Source: Rhizobium cauense
Lineage (GTDB): Bacteria; Pseudomonadota; Alphaproteobacteria; Rhizobiales; Rhizobiaceae
NCBI RefSeq assembly: GCF_019511525.1
Contig: NZ_JAEUAT010000004.1
Location: 310,001 to 374,000, forward strand
Reading direction: 5' to 3'
DNA length: 64,000 nt
Part shown: positions 29,095-39,773 of the stretch, in pieces
Numbering within the stretch: the stretch's first letter is position 1
How the letters are laid out: every line of letters starts with the position of its first letter
Notes under the pieces: generated by a model
The model's database searches: none
What the model saw: only the letters and a program-made list of their open reading frames with translations
Told to the model about the DNA's origin: nothing
Made by a program: the position numbers and the translations under genes

Positions 29095-30051
29095 TCACGC
29101 AAGTCTGGAGGAGAAAAGCTCCGGAACGATTGCATGAGCTGCTTGGCGAAGGCGTTGAGCGTGATGGGCGTCGATCGAACGGTAAGGCCAGCGCAATCTG
29201 GTTCCGACGGGTGCCCAATTTCCGACAGCAGCGAGCAGCTTGTCCAATGCGGCGTTCGAATATCCCTGATCGCGGCGGAATGGGACGATATAATCGTCCA
29301 TGAACGAACAAATGCGCCGCTCGATATCAAGCGCCGCTTCAATGTCAGTGGCCATCAGATCGGTCCACTTCTGGGCCCCATATGGGCTCAAGCACGCCAC
29401 ATTGGAGAAGGCGCCAGCTGCGATCCCTTCCTGCTTTCCCGTTGCAAGATGATGGCCCGGGACGAACAGACTGAACTCGGCCAGATGAGCCCGCGCATCC
29501 TCATACCACGAGGCATCACCGTCAGCGAGCTTGATGCCAACGACCGAAGGGCAGGGAGTGCAGATCGCGGAAAGGTCACGGGGCTCTAGCGCGCGCTTGG
29601 CATGCGGCGGATTGTAGAGGATGAGGGGAATGCCTTCGCTGGCTTCCGAAGCCCCTTTCAAAAAATCGATGGCTTCTAGATTGGTCACCGGCCACCAGTC
29701 TGGAAGTATGACCTGGATCGCCATTGGCTCGAGCGCTACTGAGCGGCGCAGTCGGGAGAGCATGATGGCGGGCGCGGGCTGGCAGGCTCCGATCACGAAA
29801 GGCACCCCTGCAGCATGGCAGCGGCTGGCCAGAAGCTCCTGAATACGATCGTATTCCTCTTCCGTCTGATTGTGAAATTCGCCTGCCGTTCCATTTGAAT
29901 AGATCCCGTCGACCTGGGCCTCGATCAGAGTGTCGATCTCCCGCTCAAGGGCGGCATAGTCGATGCTGTCGTCGTCGGCAATCGGCAGAAGCAATGTTGC
30001 CCAGTTGCCGGAGATCGGATGGCGTCGGCTATTCTTGCTCATGGTGTGCAT
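29095..30051 (-). CDS. DapA-superfamily lyase/aldolase, paralogue 2
   Basis: A 318 aa class I lyase. The catalytic tyrosine is in LYNPPHAKR and the Schiff-base lysine in VVGIKLADGD; NGTAGEFHNQTEEE replaces the GTTGE loop. The Arg of the DHDPS motif YNVPSRT is missing at its usual place, so this is unlikely to be the lysine-biosynthesis enzyme. GAGGG lies five bases before ATG 30051. It is the last gene of the GntR-led dipeptide-type importer operon, six bases after the DppF-type gene. It probably cleaves a 2-oxo acid-type product of the imported compound. Confidence 0.82.
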   Translation of the reverse strand: MHTMSKNSRRHPISGNWATLLLPIADDDSIDYAALEREIDTLIEAQVDGIYSNGTAGEFHNQTEEEYDRIQELLASRCHAAGVPFVIGACQPAPAIMLSRLRRSVALEPMAIQVILPDWWPVTNLEAIDFLKGASEASEGIPLILYNPPHAKRALEPRDLSAICTPCPSVVGIKLADGDASWYEDARAHLAEFSLFVPGHHLATGKQEGIAAGAFSNVACLSPYGAQKWTDLMATDIEAALDIERRICSFMDDYIVPFRRDQGYSNAALDKLLAAVGNWAPVGTRLRWPYRSIDAHHAQRLRQAAHAIVPELFSSRLA

Positions 30052-30057
30052 TTGCCC

Positions 30058-31011
<954 letters not shown>

Positions 31012-31014
31012 CGT

Positions 31015-32040
31015 CTATATCTCCTGCCAGTGGATGCAGCGGGTCTTGTGGTTCGCATCGACGTCGAAAAGCGGCGGCATGGCGCGACGACAGTCTTCGG
31101 TCGCAAAGCGGCACCGTGGTTCGAAGGCGCAGCCCGGAGGCATGTTTGCAAGGCTTGGCACCATGCCCGGAATGGCTGCCAGCTGCTCGCCGGCCTGCTT
31201 CATACGGCTCGCATCGCCGAGCTTTGGCATCGAAGCCAGTAGGCCGATCGTGTAGGGGTGCCTAGGATTGCGGAACACGTCCGCCACAGGGCCCGTCTCG
31301 ACAATCCGGCCGGCATACATGACCGCCACTCGATGGGCGATTTCTGCAACGACACCGAGATTGTGCGTGACGAACAGCATGGCCATGCCGCGCTCGCGCT
31401 GCAGCCTCTGGAGAAGTTGCAGGATCTGCGCCTGGATTGTGACATCAAGGGCGGTCGTTGGTTCGTCCGCTATCAACAATGTCGGATCGCAGGCAAGCGC
31501 CATGGCGATCGTCGCTCTTTGGCGCATCCCGCCCGAGAGTTCATGCGGATACTGACCGGCCCGGCGGCGTGCGTCCGGAATGCCGACGCTGTCTAGAAGT
31601 GTCACGGCCGCATCCATCGCCGACTTTCGGTCTGCGCGGCGATGAATGCGGATCGGTTCGGAAATCTGGTCGCCTATGGTGTAGACCGGGTTGAGACTAG
31701 ACATCGGCTCCTGAAACACCATGCCGATGTCATCGCCCCGAATGGTTCGCATCTCGCGCTCGCTGAGCGCGGTCAGGTCGCTGACGGCACCATTCTTGCG
31801 CTTCAGGTGGATCGTACCTTCGGCTATCTGGCCGATCCCTCGCGTCAGAAGGCGCATGATCGACAGGCTTGTCACCGACTTGCCCGAGCCGGACTCGCCA
31901 ACGAGTGCCAATGTCTCGCCGGCTGCAACCGTAAGGTCAACGCCGTTGACCGCCGTCACTTCGCCGGAACGGATGCGAAAGACGGTTCGCAATCCCTTGA
32001 CGTCGAGAATAGTGCCGGCGGTCTTCGTCATGGTATCCAT
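31015..32040 (-). CDS. Oligopeptide-type ABC transporter ATP-binding protein, DppD/OppD type
   Basis: A 341 aa ATPase. Walker A is [14 protein letters not shown] near 51, the signature is [15 protein letters not shown], and Walker B is [12 protein letters not shown]. The tail holds the Cys-containing [12 protein letters not shown] segment. The start ATG at 32040 overlaps the stop of the DapA-like gene by one base; an internal ATG at 32031 is also possible. It forms a heterodimer with the DppF-type protein encoded next. Confidence 0.92.
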   Translation of the reverse strand: MDTMTKTAGTILDVKGLRTVFRIRSGEVTAVNGVDLTVAAGETLALVGESGSGKSVTSLSIMRLLTRGIGQIAEGTIHLKRKNGAVSDLTALSEREMRTIRGDDIGMVFQEPMSSLNPVYTIGDQISEPIRIHRRADRKSAMDAAVTLLDSVGIPDARRRAGQYPHELSGGMRQRATIAMALACDPTLLIADEPTTALDVTIQAQILQLLQRLQRERGMAMLFVTHNLGVVAEIAHRVAVMYAGRIVETGPVADVFRNPRHPYTIGLLASMPKLGDASRMKQAGEQLAAIPGMVPSLANMPPGCAFEPRCRFATEDCRRAMPPLFDVDANHKTRCIHWQEI

Positions 32041-32957
32041 CAGGAGAGAAGGCCTGCAGTGCGCAGGATGTCATTTATCTTGGCGGTCTCGGCCTCGTTG
32101 AGAGGTGCACGCGGACGCGGCATCAGCGCCGTGTCAATGATACCGAGGCTTTTCATTGCGGCTTTGAAAGCTCCGATGCCGGACGCTCCTCCACTGACCC
32201 GGCCGCTGCCCACCCAGACGATCTCGAAAAGCTTGCAAAGGCGTTCCTGTTCCTTGCGAGCTGCGGCCCAGTCACCACTTTTGGCAGCATTCCAGAGCCG
32301 GACGTAGCCGTGCGGATCGACATTGGCTATGCCGGGGACGACGCCGTGCGCACCCATCAGAAGCGCATTATCGACAACGATCTCGGAGCCCGTCATCAGG
32401 AAAATGTCCTTGTTGTCGGCAAGGTCGAGCAGAACGTAACGGAAGTTGCCATCGTCACCGCTGGAATCCTTCAGGCCGATGATTGTGCCTTCCTTGGCAA
32501 GTGTGACAGTCGTCTGGCGCTGCAGCTTGACGTGCACGCAAACTGGAATGTCGTAGGCGATCAAGGGCACATCGACGGCATCGCGGATATAACGGAAGTG
32601 GTCGAGGATTTCGCTTTGGCTGGTCACCGTATAGTAGGGGGCGGTGACGACCACCGCATCTGCTCCGGCAGCCTTGGCGACGGCTGCATGATTGATGACC
32701 AGATCAGTTGTTGCGTCAATAACGCCAGCAATCAGTGGGACGCGGCCATTATTGACCTTTGCCGAGTGTTCGATGATTTCCCGGCGTGTCTTGGCATCGT
32801 GGAAAACGACCTCGCTGGTCGAGCCGAGGACGAAAAGTCCGTGGCACCCGGCCTCGATAAGATTTTCTAACACCCGCGTGTATGATGGGTAGTCGACGGT
32901 GAAATCCGCATTCAACGGAACGACGACGGGAGGAACGACACCTTTGAACTTGCTCAT
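32040..32957 (-). CDS. DapA-superfamily lyase/aldolase, paralogue 1
   Basis: A 305 aa class I lyase with the DHDPS/N-acetylneuraminate lyase fold. The catalytic tyrosine is in [10 protein letters not shown] and the Schiff-base lysine in [10 protein letters not shown]; the GxxxE loop is [10 protein letters not shown]. As in the second paralogue, the Arg of the DHDPS YNxPSRT motif is missing. It lies inside the importer operon, between the DppC and DppD genes. Having two such lyases in one transport operon suggests two successive or alternative retro-aldol or dehydration steps. The substrate is unknown. Confidence 0.85.
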   Translation of the reverse strand: MSKFKGVVPPVVVPLNADFTVDYPSYTRVLENLIEAGCHGLFVLGSTSEVVFHDAKTRREIIEHSAKVNNGRVPLIAGVIDATTDLVINHAAVAKAAGADAVVVTAPYYTVTSQSEILDHFRYIRDAVDVPLIAYDIPVCVHVKLQRQTTVTLAKEGTIIGLKDSSGDDGNFRYVLLDLADNKDIFLMTGSEIVVDNALLMGAHGVVPGIANVDPHGYVRLWNAAKSGDWAAARKEQERLCKLFEIVWVGSGRVSGGASGIGAFKAAMKSLGIIDTALMPRPRAPLNEAETAKINDILRTAGLLS

Positions 32958-32976
32958 TTTCGCTTTCTTTCAATGG

Positions 32977-33852
32977 TCAGTTTAAGTCTGCGCGAGGGTC
33001 GAACGCGTCGCGAAGACCGTCGCCGATGAAGTTGATGGCAAGGACAGTGAGGACGAGCGCCCCGCCGGGAAATAGCCATTGCCAGGGATATTGTTCGAGA
33101 ACGGCAGTCGAGCGTGCCGCATTCAGCATGTTGCCCCAGCTTGCTGCAGGCGGGGCAATACCGAGCCCGAGGAATGAAAGGCCAGCCTCCAGCAGTATCG
33201 CATTGGCGATCTGCAGCGTTGCGAAGACCACGAGAATGTCGACCGAGTTCGGCAGGCCGTGCCGGAACAGAAGGTGCGGAAGGCCCGCGCCCATACCCCT
33301 GGCAGCTGTAACGAAATCTCGCTCGCGAAGTTCGAGAAGTCGCGCGCGGACCATGCGAGCCAGAAGTGGCCAGGATAGAAGCGAGATCACGAATACGGTC
33401 GGCGCGATGCCAGTACCGGCAATTGAGGCAAGCACCAGCAGGAAAATCACTGGTGGGAGCGTCATGACCAGATCGACGAACCGCATGGTGACTGCATCTG
33501 TGAACCGGCCGGCAAGCGCTGAGATCGCGCCAACCAGGAAGCCGATCCCCGCCGAAATGACGGTCGATGCGACCGCGACCATGAGTGATATTCGCCCTCC
33601 CTCCAGAACGCGAGCGAAGATATCGCGTCCGACCCCATCGGTACCGAACCAGTGCTTGGCGCTCGGCCCTGCATTCATGGCCAGAAGGTCGATATCGTTG
33701 GGCTTGAAACCCAACCAGAAGGAATAGGTGAGAATGGCGATCAGCATGGGAAGGATGATCGCCAAGCCGAAAAGCGCCGCCCTATTCAGACAGAAACGCT
33801 CAAAAGCACGGGCAAGCGGGCCTGGGCTGCGTCGTTGGGTTTTTGCCAGCAT
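32977..33852 (-). CDS. Oligopeptide-type ABC transporter permease, DppC type
   Basis: A 291 aa inner-membrane protein with about six spans and a short soluble N terminus. The EAA-like loop is [19 protein letters not shown], and the end [12 protein letters not shown]-type motif reads [15 protein letters not shown], as in most DppC proteins. It follows the DppB gene by three bases. Together with DppB it forms the channel of the importer. Confidence 0.92.
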   Translation of the reverse strand: MLAKTQRRSPGPLARAFERFCLNRAALFGLAIILPMLIAILTYSFWLGFKPNDIDLLAMNAGPSAKHWFGTDGVGRDIFARVLEGGRISLMVAVASTVISAGIGFLVGAISALAGRFTDAVTMRFVDLVMTLPPVIFLLVLASIAGTGIAPTVFVISLLSWPLLARMVRARLLELRERDFVTAARGMGAGLPHLLFRHGLPNSVDILVVFATLQIANAILLEAGLSFLGLGIAPPAASWGNMLNAARSTAVLEQYPWQWLFPGGALVLTVLAINFIGDGLRDAFDPRADLN

Positions 33853-33855
33853 CGC

Positions 33856-34815
33856 TCAGCTCACCTTGATGCGCGGATCGATCACTGCATAGGCAAGATC
33901 GGTCAGGATGTTGACAAAGATCACACATGCGCCGATCACCAGTGTCGATCCCATGATGACCGGGTAGTCGCGGGTCTCGACTGCGTTGACCATAAGGAGG
34001 CCCATGCCTGGCCAATTGAAGACGCTTTCGATGAAGATCGCGCCGCCGATGGCCAGTCCGATCGTTGAGCCGATCAGAGTTACGACAGGCAGCAGCGCAT
34101 TGCGTGTGGCATGCTTGACGATCACCCAGAATTCGAAAACACCTTTGGCCCGGGCGGTGCGCACGTAGTCCTGATTTAGGACCTCAAGCATTGAGGCGCG
34201 CATGTAGCGCATGATGAGCGCCGTCTGTGCAACGGCAAGCAATGATGCCGGCAGGATGAGGTGATAGAGGAGGTCGCCAAGGGAAAAGTCGCGACCCGGC
34301 GTCAGCATCCCGCCGGATGGTAGTATGTTGAAGTAGACGGAAAAGAGATAAAGGCCGACAAGCGCACTCAAGAACGGCGGGCTGGAGATGCCGGTAACGG
34401 CGAAGACAGAAAACGAGATGTCGGCGATCGAGTTGCGGCGAACCGCGCTGATGATGCCCGAAGAGATGCCGGCAAATATAGCGATTGCGATCGCGGTGCC
34501 CATCAGGAGAACGGTTGGGCCAATGCGTGATAAAACGAGACCGAGAACAGGCTGGTCCGGACGCTTGGTGGAGTAGCCGAGATTGCCGGTCACGGCTTCC
34601 TGTAACCAGGCCAAATACTGGACCGGCAATGGTTGATCCAGACCAAGCCTTAGGCGCAGCTCCGCAAGCACGGCCGGTGAGACCGGAACATTCGGGTCTA
34701 TATAGGCGTCGATTGGATCGCCGGGTGTGAGGCGCAGCATCACGAAGATAAGCAGGCTTAAAGCAACAAGCATGCCCACCCCGATCAGCAGGCGCCGGAG
34801 AGTGTAGTTCAGCAT
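33856..34815 (-). CDS. Oligopeptide-type ABC transporter permease, DppB type
   Basis: A 319 aa inner-membrane permease. It opens [20 protein letters not shown], the DppB pattern, and has the loop [35 protein letters not shown] is the typical C terminus. GGAAA precedes the ATG. It lies between the SBP gene (after a 9-bp hairpin) and the DppC gene. Confidence 0.93.
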   Translation of the reverse strand: MLNYTLRRLLIGVGMLVALSLLIFVMLRLTPGDPIDAYIDPNVPVSPAVLAELRLRLGLDQPLPVQYLAWLQEAVTGNLGYSTKRPDQPVLGLVLSRIGPTVLLMGTAIAIAIFAGISSGIISAVRRNSIADISFSVFAVTGISSPPFLSALVGLYLFSVYFNILPSGGMLTPGRDFSLGDLLYHLILPASLLAVAQTALIMRYMRASMLEVLNQDYVRTARAKGVFEFWVIVKHATRNALLPVVTLIGSTIGLAIGGAIFIESVFNWPGMGLLMVNAVETRDYPVIMGSTLVIGACVIFVNILTDLAYAVIDPRIKVS

Positions 34816-34835
34816 TGGATTTCCGCTTCAAATGA

Positions 34836-34860
34836 GGAGGTGGTATCAGCCACCACCTCC
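34836..34860 (-). terminator. 9-bp hairpin between the DppA-type SBP gene and dppB-type gene
   Basis: GGAGGTGGT (34836-34844) pairs perfectly with ACCACCTCC (34852-34860) over a seven-base loop in the 64-base gap after the SBP stop. No clear U-run follows. It probably stabilises the SBP message or lowers read-through. Confidence 0.55.
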
Positions 34861-34879
34861 TTTTCCCTTGATGCGCGCC

Positions 34880-36469
34880 CTATTCGGCGATCGCCCATTT
34901 TTCCGGATGGGCCTCGTAGGGGCCGCCGCCAGGAGCAGGGGTCCAGACAAAGTCCTTGAGCTTGGAGGAGGCAACGCCATAGCGGTTTGCGACCCAAAGC
35001 GTGCCCCATGGAAGCTCGGTATTCATCACCTTGCAGACATCCTGGTACCGCGCGTCGCGCTTGCCAACATCGGTCTCAGTGAGTGCAGCATCGAGCGCTT
35101 TTGTCAGATCCGGCATTCGGACACGCGCAACGTTCGGACCGGCCGGCGGGATTTGTTTTTCGTTCAATCCAACATTGATGCTGCCTGCATCCGGGCCGTT
35201 CTGGAGTCCGGCGTAGACCATCTGGAACTGTGCAGTATCCGGAGTGGCATTGAGGACGATGCTGTTATAGGTCGGCGTGTCGACCGCCCGTGGCGTCACG
35301 TTGATGCCGACCTGCGCGAGCATCGCCTGTACAGCGGCCATCACGTTAGCCGCAAGTGGGGTGGTGTAATAGGTCAGCAGCGTGATCGGCTTATCGCCGT
35401 TGATCTTGTCCCACCCGGCCTCTTCGAGCAATGCTTTGGCCTTGTCCGGGTTGTAGGCGTAGGTTTCGAGATCCTTCGGTACGATCCGGTCAGTGACATA
35501 GGCGCAATTTGCCTGCTTGGCTGCTCCGCCATAAAGGCTTTGGATGACCGCATCCCGATTGATCGCATACATCACTGCCTGGCGGACGCGAACATCCTTC
35601 CAGATCGGCGAGTCGTGATTGAAGCCGAGATAGTTGACCACGAAGGAGTCTCCTTCGATGATCCTGAAATCGGCGTTTTCCTTGAAGGCAGTCAGATCAT
35701 TGGCATCGACGTAGGTGAACTGGATCTCGCCGGCTCGCAGAGCAGCAATTGCGGCCGCGGGATTTGCGAAGTAGCGGTTGATGATCTTTTCGAGCGCTGG
35801 CTTGCCGCCCCGATAGTCCGTATTGGCCGCCAGCTCCACATATTGGTCGGTCACATATTTGGTGAACTTGAACGGACCTGTCCCGATCGGGGAGGTCGAC
35901 CACCAGCTGTTCTTGGCAAGCTGGTCGGATGGGATCTTCGACAGTGCATGCTCAGGCAGCATCATAACCTTGGTCAAAGTGTCCATAAGGCTCGCCGAAG
36001 GGGCGGACAGCTTGATCACAAGGGTCTTGTCGTCGGGAGCGTCCACCGACGAGATTGCGGTCAATCTTGCCGCAAGGACCGAGCCGGTTTTTGCATTCTG
36101 GGCTAGTCCCATGGTGAACTTGGCGTCATTGGCGGTGAATGGTTGGCCGTCATGCCATTTCGCGTCTGCGAGCTTGAAGGTGTATGTCAGCTGGTCCTGG
36201 CTGACCTCATAGGATGCTGCAAGCTTGCCGACGACTTTCTGCAGCTTTTCGTCATAGGTGACGAGCGGCTCAAAATAGATGCTCAGCCAGGTGAAGCCGC
36301 TGGTTGCCGCAAGCGGATTGAAGTTGCCCTGGAAGCCGCCAGGGCCGACGTCGAAGCCGCCCGACAAGGTAGCTGCTTGCGCTGGAGCAGCTGTCAAGAC
36401 AGGGATGGCCGTCGTTGCCACCAAGGCGGCGAGCGTGATCGCTGATGATAATTTTGCCAGTCGTTTCAT
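34880..36469 (-). CDS. Oligopeptide-type ABC transporter substrate-binding protein, DppA type
   Basis: A 529 aa periplasmic protein of SBP family 5. The signal peptide runs MKRLAKLSSAITLAALVATT to about APAQA. The family motifs LTYTFKLADAKWHDGQPFT and VRQAVMYAINRDAV are present. GGGAGGAA lies five bases before ATG 36469, and the start overlaps the GntR stop by four bases. Family 5 SBPs bind peptides, opines, oligosaccharides and other compounds. The pair of lyases in the operon points to an acid sugar or modified amino acid rather than a plain peptide. Confidence 0.92.
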   Translation of the reverse strand: MKRLAKLSSAITLAALVATTAIPVLTAAPAQAATLSGGFDVGPGGFQGNFNPLAATSGFTWLSIYFEPLVTYDEKLQKVVGKLAASYEVSQDQLTYTFKLADAKWHDGQPFTANDAKFTMGLAQNAKTGSVLAARLTAISSVDAPDDKTLVIKLSAPSASLMDTLTKVMMLPEHALSKIPSDQLAKNSWWSTSPIGTGPFKFTKYVTDQYVELAANTDYRGGKPALEKIINRYFANPAAAIAALRAGEIQFTYVDANDLTAFKENADFRIIEGDSFVVNYLGFNHDSPIWKDVRVRQAVMYAINRDAVIQSLYGGAAKQANCAYVTDRIVPKDLETYAYNPDKAKALLEEAGWDKINGDKPITLLTYYTTPLAANVMAAVQAMLAQVGINVTPRAVDTPTYNSIVLNATPDTAQFQMVYAGLQNGPDAGSINVGLNEKQIPPAGPNVARVRMPDLTKALDAALTETDVGKRDARYQDVCKVMNTELPWGTLWVANRYGVASSKLKDFVWTPAPGGGPYEAHPEKWAIAE

Positions 36470-37197
36470 CGTGTTCCTCCCACATTTGAATTCGTCTTGT
36501 TGGCGGCGATAACCTGCGAAATGCCTTCATAATGGCGGTCCAGACGCCGCTGCGCCTCGAGCACATCTCGGGCCTCGACAGCATCGACGATGGCTGCATG
36601 ATCCTTCCAGGTTGCGACGGGATCGACATTGGCAAGGTTCACGAAATCGGAAGCTTTGTAGAAGGCCAGCCAGAAGACATCGAGCAGCCTCGCAAGCATC
36701 TCGTTGTTCTGGCAACGGAAGAGCAGCGTGTGAAACTGCTGGTCGTCTGATGCGAAGGACTCGCCACGCTGCGCGTGTTCGCCCATCCTGTTGACGGTTG
36801 CGCGCAGCTCAGCGATGTCCTCATCGCTGATCATCACGAGAGTCTTGCCGATCAGCCCGACCTCAAGCGTCCGGCGGATTTCGATGACCTCCTCGATCTC
36901 GCGAAGGGCACCGCCGAGCCCGTATGCGAGGTTGTCAAGCAACGGCTCGAACGAGAATGCTTTGACGAAAACCCCGATGCCGCGGCGCGATTCCAGCACG
37001 CCGACCGACTCCAGTGCCTTTATACCTTCGCGAAGCGAATTGCGGCTTACGCCCAGTTGCGTCGCCAACTCTGATTCCGGCGGAAGTAGCGTTCCAGGCT
37101 CCAGGCTGTTGTCGTCGATGTAGGCGCGAAGGCTCTCCTGCACGGAAACATGTAGAAGAGGCGCGCGCGTCAGGGGCTTCATTGACTTGAGGGCCAT
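36466..37197 (-). CDS. GntR-family regulator, FadR/FCD type, first gene of the importer operon
   Basis: A 243 aa regulator with the helix-turn-helix ESELATQLGVSRNSLREGIK near residues 42-61 and the FCD domain behind it (DDQQFHTLLFRCQNNEM, then WKDHAAIVDAVEARD), including the metal-binding histidines. I use ATG 37197, preceded by GGAAAG; a TTG further up is less likely. Its stop overlaps the SBP start (36466-36469), so the regulator is made from the same message as the importer and probably controls its own promoter, where GGATATCC-like boxes cluster (37232-37300). Confidence 0.88.
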   Translation of the reverse strand: MALKSMKPLTRAPLLHVSVQESLRAYIDDNSLEPGTLLPPESELATQLGVSRNSLREGIKALESVGVLESRRGIGVFVKAFSFEPLLDNLAYGLGGALREIEEVIEIRRTLEVGLIGKTLVMISDEDIAELRATVNRMGEHAQRGESFASDDQQFHTLLFRCQNNEMLARLLDVFWLAFYKASDFVNLANVDPVATWKDHAAIVDAVEARDVLEAQRRLDRHYEGISQVIAANKTNSNVGGTR

Positions 37198-37231
37198 GCT
37201 GGTACTTTCCAAGGCTGGATCCTAATTCAAG

Positions 37232-37300
37232 TATGGATATCCACTTGTAGGATATCTGTCAACGGGTCAACCTGGTATCCAGCTCTGGCTGTGGATATGC
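37232..37300 (-). promoter_or_regulatory. Cluster of GGATATCC-like boxes upstream of the importer operon
   Basis: Four related boxes occur in 70 bases: TGGATATCCA (37234-37243, a perfect palindrome), AGGATATCTG (37249), CTGGTATCCAG (37272-37282, CTGG/CCAG inverted repeat) and TGGATATGCC (37292). They lie 37-100 bases upstream of the GntR start, where auto-control by that protein is expected. Confidence 0.55.
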
Positions 37301-37694
37301 CTCCAGCTTGGCCCATCGGTGGCGAGTAGAACTGCCCGGGTGCATCAGGCGTCAAGACGGCCAAGAAATGCGTGGAAATTCTCGACAATTGGACTAGGGG
37401 ATGATCAGCCGCATCGGCGCCCACAGACAGATTTCGGGGACTTGGCGGCTGCTCGGCGATGTGTGGCGTCAGTGGGGAATGATTCTACAATCCGTATAGC
37501 CACGCCTCGTCGAGACCGATCGCGTCGCTGATGACCGACGAGAGGGCCACACCTATCTCGGCGTCACAAGGTTCAATCGGCGCTACAATTCCTGATCGGA
37601 AGAGTCACTCGCGCCCAGTCGCGTTCGTTGCAAGGTTATGCAACGAAATAAACGAGTGCCGGCGCAACCCGCTGCTGTCATTCTTGCCGCTTCG
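37301..37694. other. Gap between the GntR promoter and a small gene
   Basis: About 390 bases without a gene I can support. It holds one perfect inverted repeat, TTCGTTGCA (37624-37632) and TGCAACGAA (37639-37647), with a six-base loop, about 50 bases past the stop of the small minus-strand gene. It could end that message or be a stand-alone regulator site. Confidence 0.45.
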
Positions 37695-37994
37695 CTAGAT
37701 ACCAGACCCGTCAAGTTCCTTAGCGTCATCGCCTTCCCATGGTGAGGGTGTAGAGGCGCGGCTGACCGCTGGCATCGGCATCCAGCACTTAAGCTCGGGC
37801 TCGGCATATTCAATGATGCGGCCAGGGGAAGAATCAGAGGCACGCCAGCCTTCTGGGCCAAACTGATCTCCATTCGACCAGTAAGCGAGATCAACCTCTG
37901 CCGGCCCTTGTTCGGATGGGCGGACGGTGACGAGGATTCGAGTCCCGTCTTTCGGCGCATTTGCCATGTGGCGCCACCGGTCTGCCTCATCCAT
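37695..37994 (-). CDS. Small protein of unknown function, DUF551-like
   Basis: A 99 aa protein. The segment WRHMANAPKDGTRILVTVRP and the later LKCWMPMP resemble small phage- and genome-encoded proteins of the DUF551 kind, where 'APKDGTxIL' and 'WMPLP' frame a compact fold. ATG 37994 has an excellent GGGAGGA six bases upstream, which is the main reason I accept it. It is monocistronic. Function is unknown. Confidence 0.6.
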   Translation of the reverse strand: MDEADRWRHMANAPKDGTRILVTVRPSEQGPAEVDLAYWSNGDQFGPEGWRASDSSPGRIIEYAEPELKCWMPMPAVSRASTPSPWEGDDAKELDGSGI

Positions 37995-38176
37995 CGTTTG
38001 TCCTCCCGCGACACTGAGAGACGAAGTGTCTCCTCGCCATTGATAGTGGTCAACCCAAACTTTGTAGAACACAGCCATTTCTATTGGCACAACCAACAGC
38101 CATGCCACTCTGCACGTTCGTCAGAACGGATGCATCCTGTTCCGCTGCTCCAAGCGAAGACTCAATCGCCAGCGCG

Positions 38177-38194
38177 TTGATCAATTTTGATCAA
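38177..38194. promoter_or_regulatory. Tandem TTGATCAA palindromes upstream of the MocD-like gene
   Basis: TTGATCAA occurs twice, separated by TT, about 100 bases before the ATG at 38295. Each copy is its own reverse complement. It is a candidate regulator site for the oxygenase operon. The spacing does not fit the FNR/FixK box. Confidence 0.4.
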
Positions 38195-38294
38195 GATAGG
38201 TTTCGGAGGACGACCGCCTGGGTGGTAGTTTTCAAGTTGAGGAGGAGCGGCGTGATGGAGCGTACCTTGTTCGCGCGCCTCTGGAGGAGAGGAA

Positions 38295-39329
38295 ATGGAC
38301 GATCTGAGATTTGGCGTTCGCAACAAGCGAGGTGACTGGGCCCCGAACCGGCCCGTTGAATACGCCCCGCTGTTTCAGCTTCCCATACGGTTCAAGGCCA
38401 TACTCAAATGGCTGCCCCACTATTTCCTGCCATGGAACGCAATTTTCGCGGCGTCAGCAGTGGCATACTGGGCTTGGATCATTCCCCCCACCGAGGTGAT
38501 GCGGACCTTTGGCATCGACTGGATCACATGGCTCTTTGCCGTCAATGCCGTTTGCGTTTTCCTTTTCTACGGTGCCTTCGAGCTTCATCTCTATGTGCTC
38601 AAGCGACAGGAAAGACGCTTCAAATACAACGGCAAGTTCCCTACCGAACAGAAGAGCAAGGCATTCTGGTTCGAGAGCCAGAACATAGACAACATAGCGC
38701 GGACTTTTCTGTCTGGCGTGACGATCTGGACTTTGGTCGAGGCGGGCATGTTATGGGCATATGCTAACGGCTACGCACCATGGCTGGGCTTCGCGGAAAA
38801 CCCATTGGCGCTTGCATGCGTCGCACTCGTGGTGCCCGTCATTCACGAATTCCACTTCTTCTGCATTCATCGGCTGATCCATACACCTTTCCTCTACAAG
38901 TGGGTTCACTCGGTTCACCACAACTCGGTCAACCCGTCTCCTTGGTCATCACTTTCCATGCATCCCGTGGAGCATCTGCTCTATTTCGGCACCGCATTCT
39001 ATCATCTGATCCTGCCCTCCAATCCTGTCCTCATGCTTTACCAGCTCCATTACGCCGGATTTGGAGCAATTCCGGGCCATGTGGGCTTCGACAAAGTTGA
39101 GGTCGGTGACAACACGCTGATCGATAGCCACGCCTATGCTCACTACCTGCATCACAAGTACTTTGAGGTGAATTATGGGGATGCACTCATTCCGCTGGAT
39201 AAGTGGTTTGGCACCTGGCACGACGGCTCTCCGGAGGGGGAAGCGCGCATGCAGGAGCGGTACCGCAGACGGAAGGAAAAACTCGCAGCGCGCAGTGCGC
39301 GAGCTGGCGCCGAGGAGGCTCTGAAATGA
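38295..39329 (+). CDS. mocD: Membrane di-iron hydroxylase, MocD-like (fatty acid hydroxylase superfamily)
   Basis: A 344 aa membrane protein. Hydrophobic spans cover ~45-85 and ~140-185, followed by the histidine clusters of di-iron hydroxylases: HEFHFFCIHRLIH, VHSVHHNS and YLHHKYF. GGAGGAGAGG precedes the ATG. The gene overlaps the Rieske ferredoxin gene by four bases, and a ferredoxin reductase follows. In Sinorhizobium, MocD, MocE and MocF remove the methyl group of the rhizopine 3-O-methyl-scyllo-inosamine. This trio has the same order, so I name it so, but similar sets may hydroxylate other substrates. Confidence 0.78.
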   Translation: MDDLRFGVRNKRGDWAPNRPVEYAPLFQLPIRFKAILKWLPHYFLPWNAIFAASAVAYWAWIIPPTEVMRTFGIDWITWLFAVNAVCVFLFYGAFELHLYVLKRQERRFKYNGKFPTEQKSKAFWFESQNIDNIARTFLSGVTIWTLVEAGMLWAYANGYAPWLGFAENPLALACVALVVPVIHEFHFFCIHRLIHTPFLYKWVHSVHHNSVNPSPWSSLSMHPVEHLLYFGTAFYHLILPSNPVLMLYQLHYAGFGAIPGHVGFDKVEVGDNTLIDSHAYAHYLHHKYFEVNYGDALIPLDKWFGTWHDGSPEGEARMQERYRRRKEKLAARSARAGAEEALK

Positions 39330-39640
39330 CCAATTGGATCCCCGTCTGCAAACTGAACGACATCGAGCAGGAAGGCGCTATCCGCTTCGACCATGGCGGC
39401 CGTACTTTTGCGGTCTACCGCGCTCCCGATGACAGCGTTTACTGCACTGCCGGCCTCTGCAGTCATGAGGCAGTCCATCTGGCCGACGGTCTCGTGATGG
39501 ATTTCGAGGTCGAATGTCCCAAGCACTCCGGCGCGTTCGACTACCGGACAGGTGAGGCACTCAGGCTCCCCGCATGCGAGAACCTCAAGACCTACCCTGC
39601 TGAAATAGTCGACGGTGAGATTCGCGTTGGTCTCGCCTAG
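39326..39640 (+). CDS. mocE: Rieske [2Fe-2S] ferredoxin, MocE-like
   Basis: A 104 aa soluble ferredoxin. The Rieske ligands are visible as Cys45-Ser-His47 and Cys64-Pro-Lys-His67, with the expected spacing. The ATG overlaps the mocD-like stop (ATGA), so the two are made together. It carries electrons from the reductase encoded at 39774 to the membrane hydroxylase. Confidence 0.88.
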   Translation: MTNWIPVCKLNDIEQEGAIRFDHGGRTFAVYRAPDDSVYCTAGLCSHEAVHLADGLVMDFEVECPKHSGAFDYRTGEALRLPACENLKTYPAEIVDGEIRVGLA

Positions 39641-39773
39641 CGGCCGCAAAATCCGTGGAACTTGGGGGCAGGCAGCATGTATGCCAGCCGACCCGGACAA
39701 CGCGTACACCCATCGAAATTAGGCTCTCGCGACTGGCACGCCGAGCGCGCGTCAGTTACTTCGGAGACGGACC

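Noticed and set aside
38177-38194. TTGAT...ATCAA as an FNR/FixK anaerobox
   Set aside because: FNR-type boxes need four bases between the half-sites; here the half-sites are either joined or eight bases apart.
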